Assembly: GCA_951799405.1 (NCBI GenBank)
Contig: OX637345.1
Coordinates: 2,542,001 to 2,606,000, forward strand
Direction of reading: 5' to 3'
From: Agapetus fuscipes
Taxonomy: Eukaryota > Arthropoda > Insecta > Trichoptera > Glossosomatidae
DNA length: 64,000 bases
Below the pieces are notes generated by a model. It had not been told where the DNA came from. It did not search any database and saw nothing but the letters and a program-made list of their open reading frames with translations. A program made the translations under genes and the position numbers. This document shows, one piece after another, positions 54,000-63,990 of this stretch. Position 1 is the first letter of the stretch. Each line of letters starts with the position of its first letter.

Positions 54000-54243
54000 A
54001 CCTCAAAGGTTAAACTGAATAAGTACTGATTTACTGATTTGAGAAATCCTGGATAAAACATTTTAGTGCCCGGGGTTAACTTCTCATAGTAAGTGAACTA
54101 ATTATAAGGGAGTGCTCATGGGAAACTTCTAACTTTTTTTCTAGGATTTTCTCACTTCTTTAGTGTTTTCTCTCGTAGAAAATAGGGAAAAGGTGCATTT
54201 ATTTGAGAAACCCATGTTAACTTTTTATGTTACCCTTAAGGTA
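54000..54243 (+). repeat. Rep-G, full length (best copy)
   Basis: Starts ACCTCAAAGGTTAAACTGAA and ends ATGTTACCCTTAAGGT, so its ends are weakly inverted (ACCTTAAGGGT). Unknown type, possibly a MITE. Another end is at 44147-44200. Confidence 0.65.
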
Positions 54244-54470
54244 TATCCGAGTCATAATAAAACTCAAAATAGAAGTAGAGCTTGTGCGAAAAGGGTTATG
54301 ACTCTGGATGAAATTAAAGAAGTATGTAATGACAGAAAGAAATGGCGGTTGATCTGTAATTTCGGCGACTAGGATTAGGGTATTTTAAATTAGAATTTTG
54401 TATTCTGTTTTAGTTTTGATGTCCATACCATTATTTATTTATTTTAAAAATGTAATTTGTTTTGTATGTT
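54240..54470 (+). pseudogene. LINE-E1 C-terminal end and 3' UTR
   Basis: Reads AKRVMTLDEIKEVCNDRKKW then RLICNFGD, followed by the UTR with GATGTCCATACCATTATTTA and AAAATGTAATTTG, and joins the E1 tail at 54471. Confidence 0.75.
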
Positions 54471-54985
54471 CCTTGACTTACCTATAGGTTGGTATTTGGC
54501 TGACTACCCATGCTGTAGAAAATGGTGCCAACGTCATCCCTGTTAAAGGGAAGGTCGGCAAGAGTTGCAGGGTGTATGTTTGTTTGAGATTTGGATTTTT
54601 ATACTGTAAGTCCACATGCGGCATGTTTAAATGCGAACTTGTATGTGTCTGCTTGTGAAAATATCTTTGGGGCTGTCCATATATTACGTCATTCGCATTA
54701 AGGGGGGGGGGGGTCTGGTCTGCGGATGATGGTAAATGATGTACGAGTACCAGAAGGGATGTCGTTCTTGTAAATACCAATTTTTACAAAATATACAAAA
54801 TAGTATGCAAGTAATATAACATTAACAATTATTAAGCTCATCCATTATTACAGCAAGAGGGGGGAGGGGGGTCATTAGATAATGACTATAGGATGATTGT
54901 AGGGGGGGGGATCGAAAATCGGCCAAAATCGATGACGTAATTTATGGACGGCCCCTTTGCAACTTAGATTAGATTAGTTTCAAAA
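54471..54985 (+). repeat. E1 tail split by a MITE
   Basis: 54471-54668, then the MITE, then TTTGCAACTTAGATTAGATT. Continues a LINE-E1 copy. Confidence 0.88.
54669..54955. mobile_element. GGGGC(T/C)GTCCAT MITE inside an E1 tail
   Basis: Ends GGGGCTGTCCATATATTACG and, inverted, GGGGCCGTCCATAAATTACG, a terminus seen in DNA elements of many animals. It contains several G runs. It interrupts ATATCTTTGCAAC of the E1 tail, and TTT is present on both sides (54666-54668, 54956-54958), so the duplication is 3 bp. Confidence 0.85.
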
Positions 54986-54987
54986 TG

Positions 54988-55122
54988 CTGCATGTGTACT
55001 ACTTACAATTCAAAAGCTAAACCTCAAATGAACACAAGCCCTGCAACTCTAGCCGACCTTCCCTGAAACAAGGGTGGCATTGCCTAAAGTGAACAAAGTT
55101 TATACAGCATGGGGCAATTACA
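54988..55122 (-). repeat. E1 tail, 5' part, inverted
   Basis: AAATGCTGCATGTGTACTAC to TTATACAGCATGGGG. Confidence 0.7.
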
Positions 55123-55439
55123 AGTAGAATAATGTATTTTAAAGTGATTTAAACGATTTCTCGACTAACTTGTAATATGTAGTTAGTGCAACATGGGTCA
55201 GTGAGTACTAACAACTATTTAAGTCGCCGTTAGTGGTTAAGTAGTCAGTGAGTTAGTGGAATTGTTTGCGGCAGTTCGGGAAAGCTGGGAGTGTGACTGA
55301 ACTCCGAGTATAAAACCTTTCTATACTACTCGTAAAACTCAGCTATTGCGTTTACCCTAAAATGTAAACAAAGTAAAGAGACGTCTTTAAATGTTTCATA
55401 CATTTTGGCATAACACTATTCTTGAGTAAAGTTCCGTGT

Positions 55440-56482
55440 TGACTTGGGAACAGGCCTGAATTAAGGGAGGTTCAAACGGTGCGATTGCACCAGGGCCCCA
55501 GCGCCTAAGGCAACCCTCCAAAATTCTACTCGCTAGCTCGCTAATTGCGAGAGACTTTTGTTTGGTTGCGAGTGTGCTTTTCTTTATCTGATGGGGCTTC
55601 CACACGCTTGCCAACCTATCTCAAGTCAAGCGTGTGTCGTCTAGAACATGCTAGCTGGACAAAATTTTGTCTAATGGACTCATTTTGTCCAGCTAGCATG
55701 TTCTAGACGACACACTGTGCGCTTGACTTGAGATGGGTTGGCAAGCGTGTGGAAGCCCCATGAAAGTATCATTTTGCCAGTTAATAAAACCATTGATAGT
55801 GTAGTGTTTTTGGGTTTGGAAAGTCTCTAAATAAAAAACATACTGGTCTTCTTTCTCGATACTTATTTTCGTTTAAGTTATTTTACAATTTACATTTATT
55901 TTTAACACTTAGCAACTCAACTTTATTTTCGCAGTTCAGTACCTCACACACTCTTCAATCAAAGGCGACTATCTGTCTGACCCCCTGTATCCATCCTTAC
56001 GCCTTATATACTTCACAGACAGAAGTCTTTAGGGGCCAATTTGCCAGCACATTCTACCAGCTTCAAGAGTACAAAAGGATTATTTTATATCTAGATTTTT
56101 TAGGCCTATAATTATTGCTACCTACCTACGATGTACACCTATATTAATCTACTTTTGACATAACACCTAAATAATTATTACTACCTACAATGTACACCTA
56201 TATTAATATACTATTTACAAAACAATAATATTCCCAGTGAATCGATCACATGTTTAAAGGTGTTAAAAATTATAAACAAGAACAGATCCCGGGAGTTTTT
56301 TTTATCCCATGCGAACGTATGCAGTTAAATTTCGGGTTCGTTTTGAAACGCTTGAAGTAAAAACAAAAATGGAATGGGGTCCCATGTCTTTCTCCGCAAC
56401 AGGGCCCACGACAGGCATAATACGGGCCTGCTTTGGGCACTGATATAAGTTACACTAACTCACTAATCCGCCACTGTCCCTT
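55440..56482. mobile_element. Possible hAT-like DNA-transposon remnant
   Basis: The right end, inverted, starts CAGTGGCGGATTAGTGAG and is preceded by AACAGGGCCCACGACAGG. The left part has CACCAGGGCCCCAGCGCC. This layout resembles CAGTGGCG-type hAT elements, but the left terminus is not convincing and no 8-bp duplication was found. It hosts the MITE at 55592-55760. Confidence 0.3.
55592..55760. mobile_element. MITE of the same family as 30396-30869 (TGA duplication)
   Basis: Same TGGGGCTTCCACACGCTTGC end. The arms pair almost to the middle (TGTCGTCTAGAACATGCTAG and inverse, loop at 55665-55690). Flanked by TGA at 55589-55591 and 55761-55763. It sits inside another DNA-transposon remnant. Confidence 0.8.
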
Positions 56483-56599
56483 ATCAAACAAACAATCCGA
56501 CCTTTCACCATTAGTGCTGGCTGTGTGTGAGAGTAAGACAACTCAGGACAGTTCACAAGTGGAAAGTGATAGTGTGTAAGTCGTACTTGTGAGACTTAG

Positions 56600-56900
56600 T
56601 CTTGTCTTGTCTTGTATCCTGCCGCCTTTCCTCTAGGGGTGGCCAGTACCTCCACACAAGTGCCTCCACTTGACTCTGTCCTTGCATACTTCTTTCATCT
56701 CATCTAATTTCATCACTCTTTTCATGCATGCTCTTCTCTTGTTTCCACTCTGTAAATTCCATTCATTCGCAATCTCATTTATCTGATCAACCCATTGTTT
56801 CCTAGGTCTTACCCTTCCACGCTTACCTATTACATTCCCTTTATTCACTCTTTTTGTCAGTCGGTCTTCATTCATCCTTTCAATATGTCGAGAAGTTAAA
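56600..56900 (-). pseudogene. LINE-E2 C-terminal fragment with (ACAAG)n tail
   Basis: On the minus strand: RHIERMNEDRLTKRVNKGNV, GRVRPRKQWVDQINEIANEW, MKLDEMKEVCKDRVKWRHLC, then GGTACTGGCCACCCCTAGAG and a tail of ACAAG units. It is intact here, so it serves as the reference for the split copy at 36437. Confidence 0.8.
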
Positions 56901-56921
56901 AACGCAACTAAGCTACTTGGA

Positions 56922-57107
56922 CCGGTCCGTAGTCCAGTGGCAACACTTCCACTGAAAGGCCCATCCAACCTTACAACAACTGGGTCTTGCTTGAAAATTA
57001 GCGCTTTCTACAGCGACGACCAAGCTCGCAAAGGGCTCTTGAGGTGTGATACACACAATAACAGCGCTTACCAAATAAATCATCCAAATATTATATTATT
57101 ATTATTA
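56922..57107 (+). repeat. SINE-B with internal deletion
   Basis: Head ACCGGTCCGTAGTCCAGTGG is joined directly to ACTTCCACTGAAAGGCCC, losing the B box, then continues to a (ATT)n tail. Confidence 0.8.
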
Positions 57108-57588
57108 AGCTACATATATAGTGTAACCTTTTGCCGGCGTTATCCCCGAAGGGGTCGCATGTGGCGATTCAGGACCTATTTATTTTTACGGGTAAGGGGG
57201 TCGGCCTCAAACCAACCACTTTCAGTTGAAGTGGGGGTTTCCCAGCTCCCGGGGGGGCTGGCTCTCATTTCTTGTGAAGGCTGAGTAAACCTTGAGATCG
57301 AACCCTTGTTCTCGGCATGGAATGCAAGCATTCTACCAATTGAGCTATCGACCTTTTAACGAGCTTGGTCGTCGTCGCTACAAGGCGCCAACTCTCAAGC
57401 AAGACCCAGTTGCTGTAAGGCTGGATGGACCTTTGGTGACCGGTCATTGGTAAAGGTTTATTAATTTTTCAACCCAGCGAAGAGCAAATTTGAAAATATA
57501 AATGGTATTTTTTTGCGCTCCGCCGGGATTCGAACCCACAACCTTCCATTCCAAGTCCGAAGTGTTACCACTGAGCTACGGACCGGTC
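57108..57588 (-). repeat. Complete B-C dimeric SINE, minus strand
   Basis: SINE-B head near 57588 (GGTCCGTAGCTCAGTGGTAA), junction near 57357, SINE-C to 57108. The C end contacts the tail of another SINE-B at 56922-57107. Confidence 0.88.
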
Positions 57589-58221
57589 ATTTTGGATAAG
57601 TAACATAATTTTTTACTTATTCAGTGTGGCCAGTCCTCGATATTAGGTATTGGGACCTGGCTGGTAACGATCCAGCTAACAACAGCCATAAATATCAAAA
57701 CTTTTCCGCGTCACAGTGTTGCCCGCGCGATAATTATGTTTTCCTCATTTATTTACGCCCGGCTTTCGGGGAAAACGTTTTTTTTTTCCGTTTGCTGTTT
57801 TATTATTTCATTTTACTTTCCCTCCAGGGATTTATTGCGCGCCGGATAATGGGAAGGTGCCCAAGAAAAGTGTTTTATTTTTTTGTTTGTTTCTCCATAT
57901 AATTTAGTGCTTAATCCTTAATTTCAAGTTAATCGATTCGAGCCTTATTTACTAGATTTATTAAATAAAAAAAACAGGTTACAAATCCGAATATTTCTTC
58001 TTCTTCTTCTTACACTTGTTCCAGTCGTTGTTACCTCAAGCAAACACGGCAGATTCTGGCGGACTCAGCTTTTGGTGTTCAGCCCCATCCCCTAACTTCC
58101 GACATCGCCACGCTTCCAACATCCTTACGTTCATATTATTCACGTCTCAATTCACACGGATTTTTGCAAATTCAAGGTCTACAGGTGAAAGGTGCTAAAA
58201 TGAAAAAAAAGAAAATGGAAA

Positions 58222-58352
58222 AGTCCGGTCGATATAGCTCAGTTGGTAGAGTGCTTGCATTCCATGCCGTGACCTCGGGTTCGAATCCTAACAAGGGCGT
58301 AAGAAATGATTTTAGTTTCGATGTTTATTTCAAATCCAAAATAAATACCTGC
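58222..58352 (+). repeat. SINE-C 5' half
   Basis: GGTCGATATAGCTCAGTTGG and GGGTTCGAATCC, body to CAAAATAAATACCTGC, where an inverted E1 tail begins. Confidence 0.75.
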
Positions 58353-58486
58353 AAAATCCAAACCTTAAATGAACATAAGCCCTAAAACTTTTGCCGACCT
58401 TCTCTGACACAGAGGTGACATTGGCAAAGTGAACCATTTTTTACAGTATGGGTGGTCAGTCTCATACCAACCTATAAGTCAAGCAA
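58352..58486 (-). repeat. E1 tail, 5' part
   Basis: CCAAACCTTAAATGAACATA to CAACCTATAAGTCAAG; continues the minus LINE-E1 copy at 58500-58750. Confidence 0.8.
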
Positions 58487-58499
58487 TACAAATAATGAA

Positions 58500-58750
58500 T
58501 AACATTTAAGTATATAAAAACAACAAAACCTTAAAAAGAAATTTATCTAAAAAAAATCAATACAAACAATGTAAGTAACATAAATGAATGAGCCAACATT
58601 ACAAATCAATATTGCAGATTAGCCGCCATTTCTTGCTGTCCTTAGATGCGTCTTTCATTTCATCCAGAGTCATAACCTTTTTCATGACTCTGGATATCCC
58701 ATTCATTCGCTATTTCAGAAATTTGATCCATCCATACTTTTCTTGCCATG
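58500..58750 (-). pseudogene. LINE-E1 C-terminal fragment
   Basis: Antisense of KVMTLDEMKD...KKWRLICN with the VWMDQIS segment at its far end. Its 3' UTR leads into the minus-strand E1 tail at 58352-58486. Confidence 0.75.
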
Positions 58751-59199
58751 TGAAGCTCGAAAAAGATCAAAAGATCTAAACCAAGAAAAAGAAGAAGAAA
58801 TCAGATCAGCAGCACAACGTTCATGTTAAAAAATGCACCCCTTAATTTATATTTTCGCGCTGTCGTTGCAAAATTTTAAATTCTCTTCAAAAGCAAACAG
58901 AAAGCAGGGAAAAGTTTTAATAGCTTTATGATTCTGTAAGGAAGCCCATGGCGTCGCCCATCGATAGATTTGTAGGCAGGTAGGTATACAAGGCGGTAGG
59001 TATTTATTTATTTCAAAATGAGAACTTAATCAGTGTCTTTTATTTTCAAAATTATTTCAAAGAAAATGGCGGGCGAAGATAGATGTAAGAGAATAAATGG
59101 ACGTGAACCTAAAATAGAAAAAAATGAGTAGCAAGATACTTTTATACTGGATCTAGGCACTATTCCTCTAGGGATAGTTTGAAGCTCAGCAGAGTCTTA

Positions 59200-59442
59200 T
59201 GGGGATATTCTTAGACATTTTAGTCGTCGGTTGAGCCCACGCTTTGACAATCTAATGGTGCCTGAGCTGGAAGTTTCATCAGTACAGTCATTCTTACCTA
59301 CCGAATTTTGTAATATTTGTATGAAAACAAATCAGCTGTTTACTTGCGGCCATCTTGGATTGACAGGCCTTCATACAAATGAATCATTATATTGTCAAAG
59401 CGTGGGCTCAACCGACGACTAAAATGTCTAAGAACAGCCCCG
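59200..59442. mobile_element. MITE with TA duplication, sharing the core of 42598-42773
   Basis: Outer arms 59200-59247 and 59395-59442 (TTCTTAGACATTTTAGTCGT) are inverted and flanked by TA, as in Tc1/mariner-type elements. The core repeats AAATCAGCTGTTTACTTGCG and ATCTTGGATTGACAG of the 42.6-kb MITE. Confidence 0.75.
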
Positions 59443-59499
59443 TAAGTCTTTTGTTCAATTTCATTTTTACTGTCTTTATTTTACTTTATTCTGTACTTG

Positions 59500-59600
59500 C
59501 GTTCTTGCACACTTACCTATTTCATCTCCTCGACATTCATCACATTCTTCATGCATGCTCTTCTTTTTGTTCACACTGTATATTCATTTGCAATCTTGAT
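59500..59600 (-). pseudogene. Diverged LINE-E fragment
   Basis: The minus strand contains a degraded copy of the segment that reads KRRACMKKVMN in better copies. Weak but recognisable. Confidence 0.4.
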
Positions 59601-59981
59601 TTTAACATGCCAAATAACTGAAATAAAGTGCTAAGTCTCTAAAAAATCTAAATACCACGCACGGTACCAAAAACAGCTTGGGCCAAAATGTACGGCGTGG
59701 TTGAGGGTACGTCGTGTGAGCTGCATATAAAAGGATTTCTATTGATTTTTGTACAAAAATATAATAAATATTTCTAACAACATAACTCAATGAATTCTAA
59801 CTTTTTCGTTTTTTTTTCGGTTTGACCACTAAGTTAGACTTTACTACTTTAGAGCCTTTTTTTAATTAACTATGACTCCTATCGGGAATGGACGGGAAAG
59901 ACGGAAAGTGACGTCACATAGCCGAAGTATATTTTGAATATTTGGAACTCATTACTTATTAGTTGGTATGAGGCTGTTTAT

Positions 59982-60238
59982 TCCTTCACTGATAGGTTGG
60001 TATGCGGCTGACCACCCATACTGTAAAAAATTATTCACTTTGCCAATGTCACCCCTGCTTCAGGGAAGGTCGGCAAGAGTTGCAGGGCTTATGTTCATTT
60101 GAGATTGGGTTTTTTATATTGTAGGTCTACATGCGGCATGTGTAAGTGCGAAATTATGCATGTCTGCTTGTGGGAATGCATTTAATATAAATCTCAAATG
60201 ATACATATCCTTGCAGCTTAGATTTAGATTTAGATTTA
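59982..60238 (+). repeat. E1 tail, full length
   Basis: GATTTA-type tail of three units. A scrap (TTAGTTGGTATGAGGCTG) precedes it at 59960. Confidence 0.85.
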
Positions 60239-60258
60239 GGCTGATTTTTTTATTTTGA

Positions 60259-60507
60259 TTCCTTGACTTATAGGTTGGTATGAGGCTGACCACCCAAACT
60301 GTAAAAAATTGTTCACTTTGCCAATGTCACCCCTGTTTCAGGGAAGGTCGGCAAAAGTTGTGGGGCTTATGTTCATTTGAGGCTTGGATTTTATTTGTAA
60401 GTACCCATTCAGCATTTGTAAGCGCGAACTACACGTGTTGGTTTGTGGGCATACATCTGAGAGCTTTAAATGAATATATCCTTGCAAATTAGATTATAGA
60501 TTATTAT
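60259..60507 (+). repeat. E1 tail, full length
   Basis: Very close to 31722-31969, so probably a young pair. Confidence 0.88.
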
Positions 60508-60735
60508 AGGCTGACCCGCCGTACTTTACAAATTGGTTCACTTTTTCCAATGCCACCCCGGTTTCAGGGAAAGGCAGGAGTTGCAAGGTTTATGCTCATG
60601 TGAGGTTTTGTTTATTTGTATGCACGCATATATGTAGAATGTGTAGGCGCGAATCTACATGTGGCTTGTAGCATTCATTTAATATGAGCCTTAAATGTTA
60701 ACATATCTTTGCAGTTTTGATTATAGATTATAATC
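60508..60735 (+). repeat. E1 tail, nearly full length, older subfamily
   Basis: Starts ATAGGCTGACCCGCCGTAC; hairpin TGTAGGCGCGAATCTACA. Confidence 0.8.
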
Positions 60736-60739
60736 TCTT

Positions 60740-61327
60740 TCTTAGGCCAATTAGACAGACCAATTTAAAAATCAGAACTGAGAATTTTATAGTGTTTGCC
60801 TCCTTCCTGTAAAGTTGTGAGGTTCACCTACGACTTGTTAATGGACAAAATTAACCAACTTATACCTACAGCACGTTAACATCTGAATATTAAAATCGTT
60901 AGCTCTTTTCGTCTCCTTACTAATTTAATATCCTTCGACGAGTCGCTCTGTCACGGCGATGTTGTCATCAAAGAAAAAGTACTAAGTAGGGAATTTACTC
61001 TGGTAGGTATTTTACTTTAGTACCTACCTACTTAGTTACTTTATGCGAGCAGTAAAAGAATATGGAAGACAAAAGGGAATCCGAAGTAAGTGCTAACTAG
61101 TTGGCAACTGAAGGATTCTATAAACTCGATAGAAGTTGGAGCTGTGACATTCGAAAAGCTGCCCGTTGAAGTGATGTCACAAACTCATTTTCCCTGAAAA
61201 ATAGTGAATATTTTTTTCCCTTACAACACTTTTATTTTTGAAATTCGAACGATTTATTTGAGATAAATTTTTGAGGTATGAAAACTACAAGATCAGCCTT
61301 GTAGGTTTATTTTTGTAATTGGAACTA
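60740..61327. other. Unassigned stretch
   Basis: No repeat family or coding signal recognised. Confidence 0.45.
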
Positions 61328-61575
61328 TAATCTATCTATAATCTATAATCTAAGCTGCAAGGATATGTAAGCATTTAAGGCTCATATGAAATGCATGCCT
61401 ACAGACAGGCACATGTAGGTTCGCGCCTACACATTCTGCATGTGTGCATACAAATAAAGAAAACCTCACATGGACGTAAACCTTGCAACTCCTGCCGCGT
61501 TCCTGAACCAGGGTGGCATTGGCAAAAGTGAACCGATTTTTACAGCACGGGTGGTCAGCTTCGTACCAACCTATC
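61328..61575 (-). repeat. E1 tail, full length, GTAGG/CCTAC hairpin subfamily
   Basis: Contains GTAGGTTCGCGCCTACAC, the inverted compensated hairpin. Confidence 0.85.
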
Positions 61576-61602
61576 AGAAAGCACGATAATACAGATCTGT
61601 TG

Positions 61603-61670
61603 CTGTCAAATGGTTAAATCGTTGTATTTCTTATCAGAAATACCCGGTTCGAGTTTCTGGCAGAGTTAAA
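61603..61670 (+). repeat. tRNA-like segment, other family
   Basis: TGTCAAATGGTTAAATCGTTG and CCCGGTTCGAGTTTCTGGC look like degraded A and B boxes of a tRNA-derived SINE. Confidence 0.4.
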
Positions 61671-62324
61671 AATGATAAGGTACATGATTCGAATAGAACC
61701 ATTAGTAATAGAACCAAAGTCGGAATGTAAGATGGAGTAGGTAAGCAATATATGAGAAGGTTTTTTTTCTCAGCGGGTTAGCGGCACACTTTTATGTGAC
61801 AGCAACAAAAAAAAACATGTTTTCTTGTTTTTTTTCTCTAGCAATCCAGCCGTGTGACGTCACAATTTTGTTGTTCCCATTGTTTCCTTTTGAGTAAGTT
61901 ACAAAAATCTGACAATACCTTCTCAAATACATTTTACTTTAGATCTCTTTTTTTAATCTAGCATTCTTATGAATGCATGCAAAATCGTCATGCAAGTACA
62001 AAAAGGCTTTTAAAGGGAATTGACTCTACGCTAAGAAAGGTTTATTCCGTGCCTAAAAGTGTACATAGATTATCTTAAAGTTTGGACAAGCAGTTACTGA
62101 AGTCCCAAAGGACTAAAGAGCCATCTTATCTATTACGTAAAGTAATTATCAGCTTTTAAACGTCTCCTTCCCGGTCTAGATACTTCTAACTTCTTTTTCA
62201 GTTCACCAAGTATAAAATACCTAAACCTAGCGTTTATAAATAAAAGCCATTCTCAGCCTTTCTCAGTCCACTCCTCGTCGTAGGCCTCCTTCAATCTTCT
62301 TAGTGCCTTTCTATTGAATGCTCG
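61671..62324. other. Unassigned stretch
   Basis: Contains one CGTGTGACGTCACA block; otherwise nothing recognised. Confidence 0.4.
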
Positions 62325-62525
62325 TCCCTTCAATGCTTGTTTGTCGTATCTCCAACAGTGGAAATTTCACATGAGCAATGTTTGTATGTGTAGGTACTGG
62401 AGCAATGTGTCTTATGAAAACTGGAAATTGATTTAAAAATATTTAAAACAACTCTCACATTATCGTGTTCTACATTTTTTCTTAGCTGTTGTGTAGAATG
62501 CAATGGTAGAATGTGATTCTGTAGC
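62325..62525. repeat. Rep-M, uninterrupted copy
   Basis: Same sequence as 53040-53155 plus 53362-53440. Serves as the empty site for the insertion there. Function unknown. Confidence 0.7.
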
Positions 62526-62814
62526 ATTGTTCTGTAGACAATTTTATAGAATGGCCATCTTTGAATTAAATGATATATACGCTAAACTAGTACCATCTAC
62601 CGTCATTCTAGAAAAGCTTTTTCTACGACGTACAAAAAAAGATCATTATGTAAAAACTTTTATTGATCATCGACAGATGTCGCTCTCACTGATAGACCAT
62701 AAAAAAAGATCTCGACAAATAAGAATACAATATTCTTCATTCTTTCGACTATGCTTTTATTTATTTGATTTATCTCAAACATGTAAAATAACTGTATTTA
62801 TAACGTTAGCATAC

Positions 62815-62866
62815 GCTAACGACCATACCATGTTGAAAGCACCGGTTCTCGTCCGATCACCGAACA
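62815..62866 (+). pseudogene. Truncated 5S rRNA copy (first ~50 nt)
   Basis: The first ~50 bases match the 5S genes, then the sequence switches after CACCGAA to an inverted piece of SINE-B. About 30 bases of upstream flank also match the flanks of the two full 5S copies, so it came from the same genomic unit. Confidence 0.8.
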
Positions 62867-62870
62867 ACAG

Positions 62871-62905
62871 GCAGATTAATTTTTCAACCTAGCGAAGAGC
62901 AATTT
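62871..62905 (-). repeat. SINE-B body fragment
   Basis: ATTAATTTTTCAACCTAGCG and AAGAGCAATTTGAAAAC match the inverted SINE-B body, joined to the truncated 5S. Confidence 0.65.
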
Positions 62906-62995
62906 GAAAACAGAAGAATGTCAGGATAGGAATAAGTGGAGGCGACTCTGCAGAGGTTCTGGCCACCCCTAGTGTATCGTATCAGTACTAAATAT
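62906..62995 (+). pseudogene. LINE-E3 3' end upstream of the 5S gene
   Basis: GTCAGGATAGGAATAAGTGG and CTCTGCAGAGGTTCTGGCC, then CACCCCTAGTGTATCG. It is repeated inverted at 63885-63990. Confidence 0.75.
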
Positions 62996-63034
62996 TAATA
63001 TTGTATTTAAACTGATTTTACTACCACTGCATTC

Positions 63035-63153
63035 GCCAACGACCATACCATGTTGAAAGCACCGGTTCTCGTCCGATCACCGAAGTTAAGCAACATTGGG
63101 CGCGGATAGTACTTGGATGGGTGACCGCTTGGGAACACCGCGTGCCGTTGGCT
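63035..63153 (+). rRNA. 5S ribosomal RNA gene (119 nt)
   Basis: This has the full length and conserved features of arthropod 5S rRNA. It starts GCCAACGACCATACC, the C-box region contains GGATGGGTGACCGC, and the end GTGCCGTTGGC pairs with the start. It is followed at once by CTTTTC and longer T runs, a Pol III terminator. Its flanks match those of the minus copy at 63720-63838. It could be a working gene or a recent copy. Confidence 0.88.
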
Positions 63154-63243
63154 TTTCTTTTTTTCATTTTTTTTTCATTCATAGGAAAAAATTGTGTCGT
63201 CACCCTGCCGGGTTACAAGGGCAAATGCATACGAATATTTTAA

Positions 63244-63475
63244 TCCTTGACTAATAGATTGGCATTTGTTCATTGAGGCGTATGTTGTAGAAACTTGGTT
63301 CACTTTTACCAATGCCACCCCGTTTCAGGGAAAGGCGGCAGGATTTGCATAGCTTATGTTCACGTGAGGTTTGGTTTATTTTGCATGTACACATGCAGCA
63401 TGTGCACCCGCGAAATTGAATGCATTAAATTTGAGCCAATATTTATCTTTGCATTTTAGAGTATAGATAGGTTGC
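63244..63475 (+). repeat. E1 tail between the two 5S genes
   Basis: Older subfamily; hairpin region degraded (GTGCACCCGCGAAATTG). Confidence 0.75.
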
Positions 63476-63719
63476 TAAGGACGGCAGTCCCATACAAGGC
63501 TGACATGCCGAGAAAAGAGAACTGCAAATTAAAATATATTCGATCCTCACGATTCAATCATTTGTATTTGTTACTTTGAAAATATAAGATACAAAAAAAA
63601 AAAAGCGCAATGTCTTGTTGTAGCCCGGCCGGACGACGACACAATTTTTTCCCATTCAATTCACGTGCGAACCGAATTGTATTCGACTCGTGTCATATGA
63701 AAAAAAATTAAAAAGGAAA

Positions 63720-63838
63720 AGCCAACGGCACGCGGTGTTCCCAAGCGGTCACCCATCCAAGTACTATCCGCGCCCAATGTTGCTTAACTTCGGTGATCGG
63801 ACGAGAACCGGTGCTTTCAACATGGTATGGTCGTTGGC
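63720..63838 (-). rRNA. 5S ribosomal RNA gene (119 nt), inverted partner
   Basis: Read on the minus strand this appears identical to the 63035-63153 copy over its length, including the internal control region, and is followed by CTTTTCC and a further T run. It forms the right arm of an inverted duplication that includes 5' and 3' flanking sequence. Confidence 0.88.
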
Positions 63839-63884
63839 GAATGCTAGGGTAATAAAAACAGTATAAATACAATACAAGTATTGA

Positions 63885-63990
63885 ATATTTAGTACTGATA
63901 CGATGGTCGATACACTAGGGGTGGCCAGAACCTCTGCAGAGTCGCCTCCACTTATTCGTATCCTGACATATAGTTTAGTTACATACATAG
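63885..63990 (-). pseudogene. LINE-E3 3' end, inverted partner
   Basis: Inverted match to 62906-62995, including the CAGTACTAAATATT spacer start. Confidence 0.75.

Noticed and set aside
62503..62892. 129-residue plus frame
   Set aside because: Includes translated 5S rRNA sequence at its C-terminus and no domain before it.
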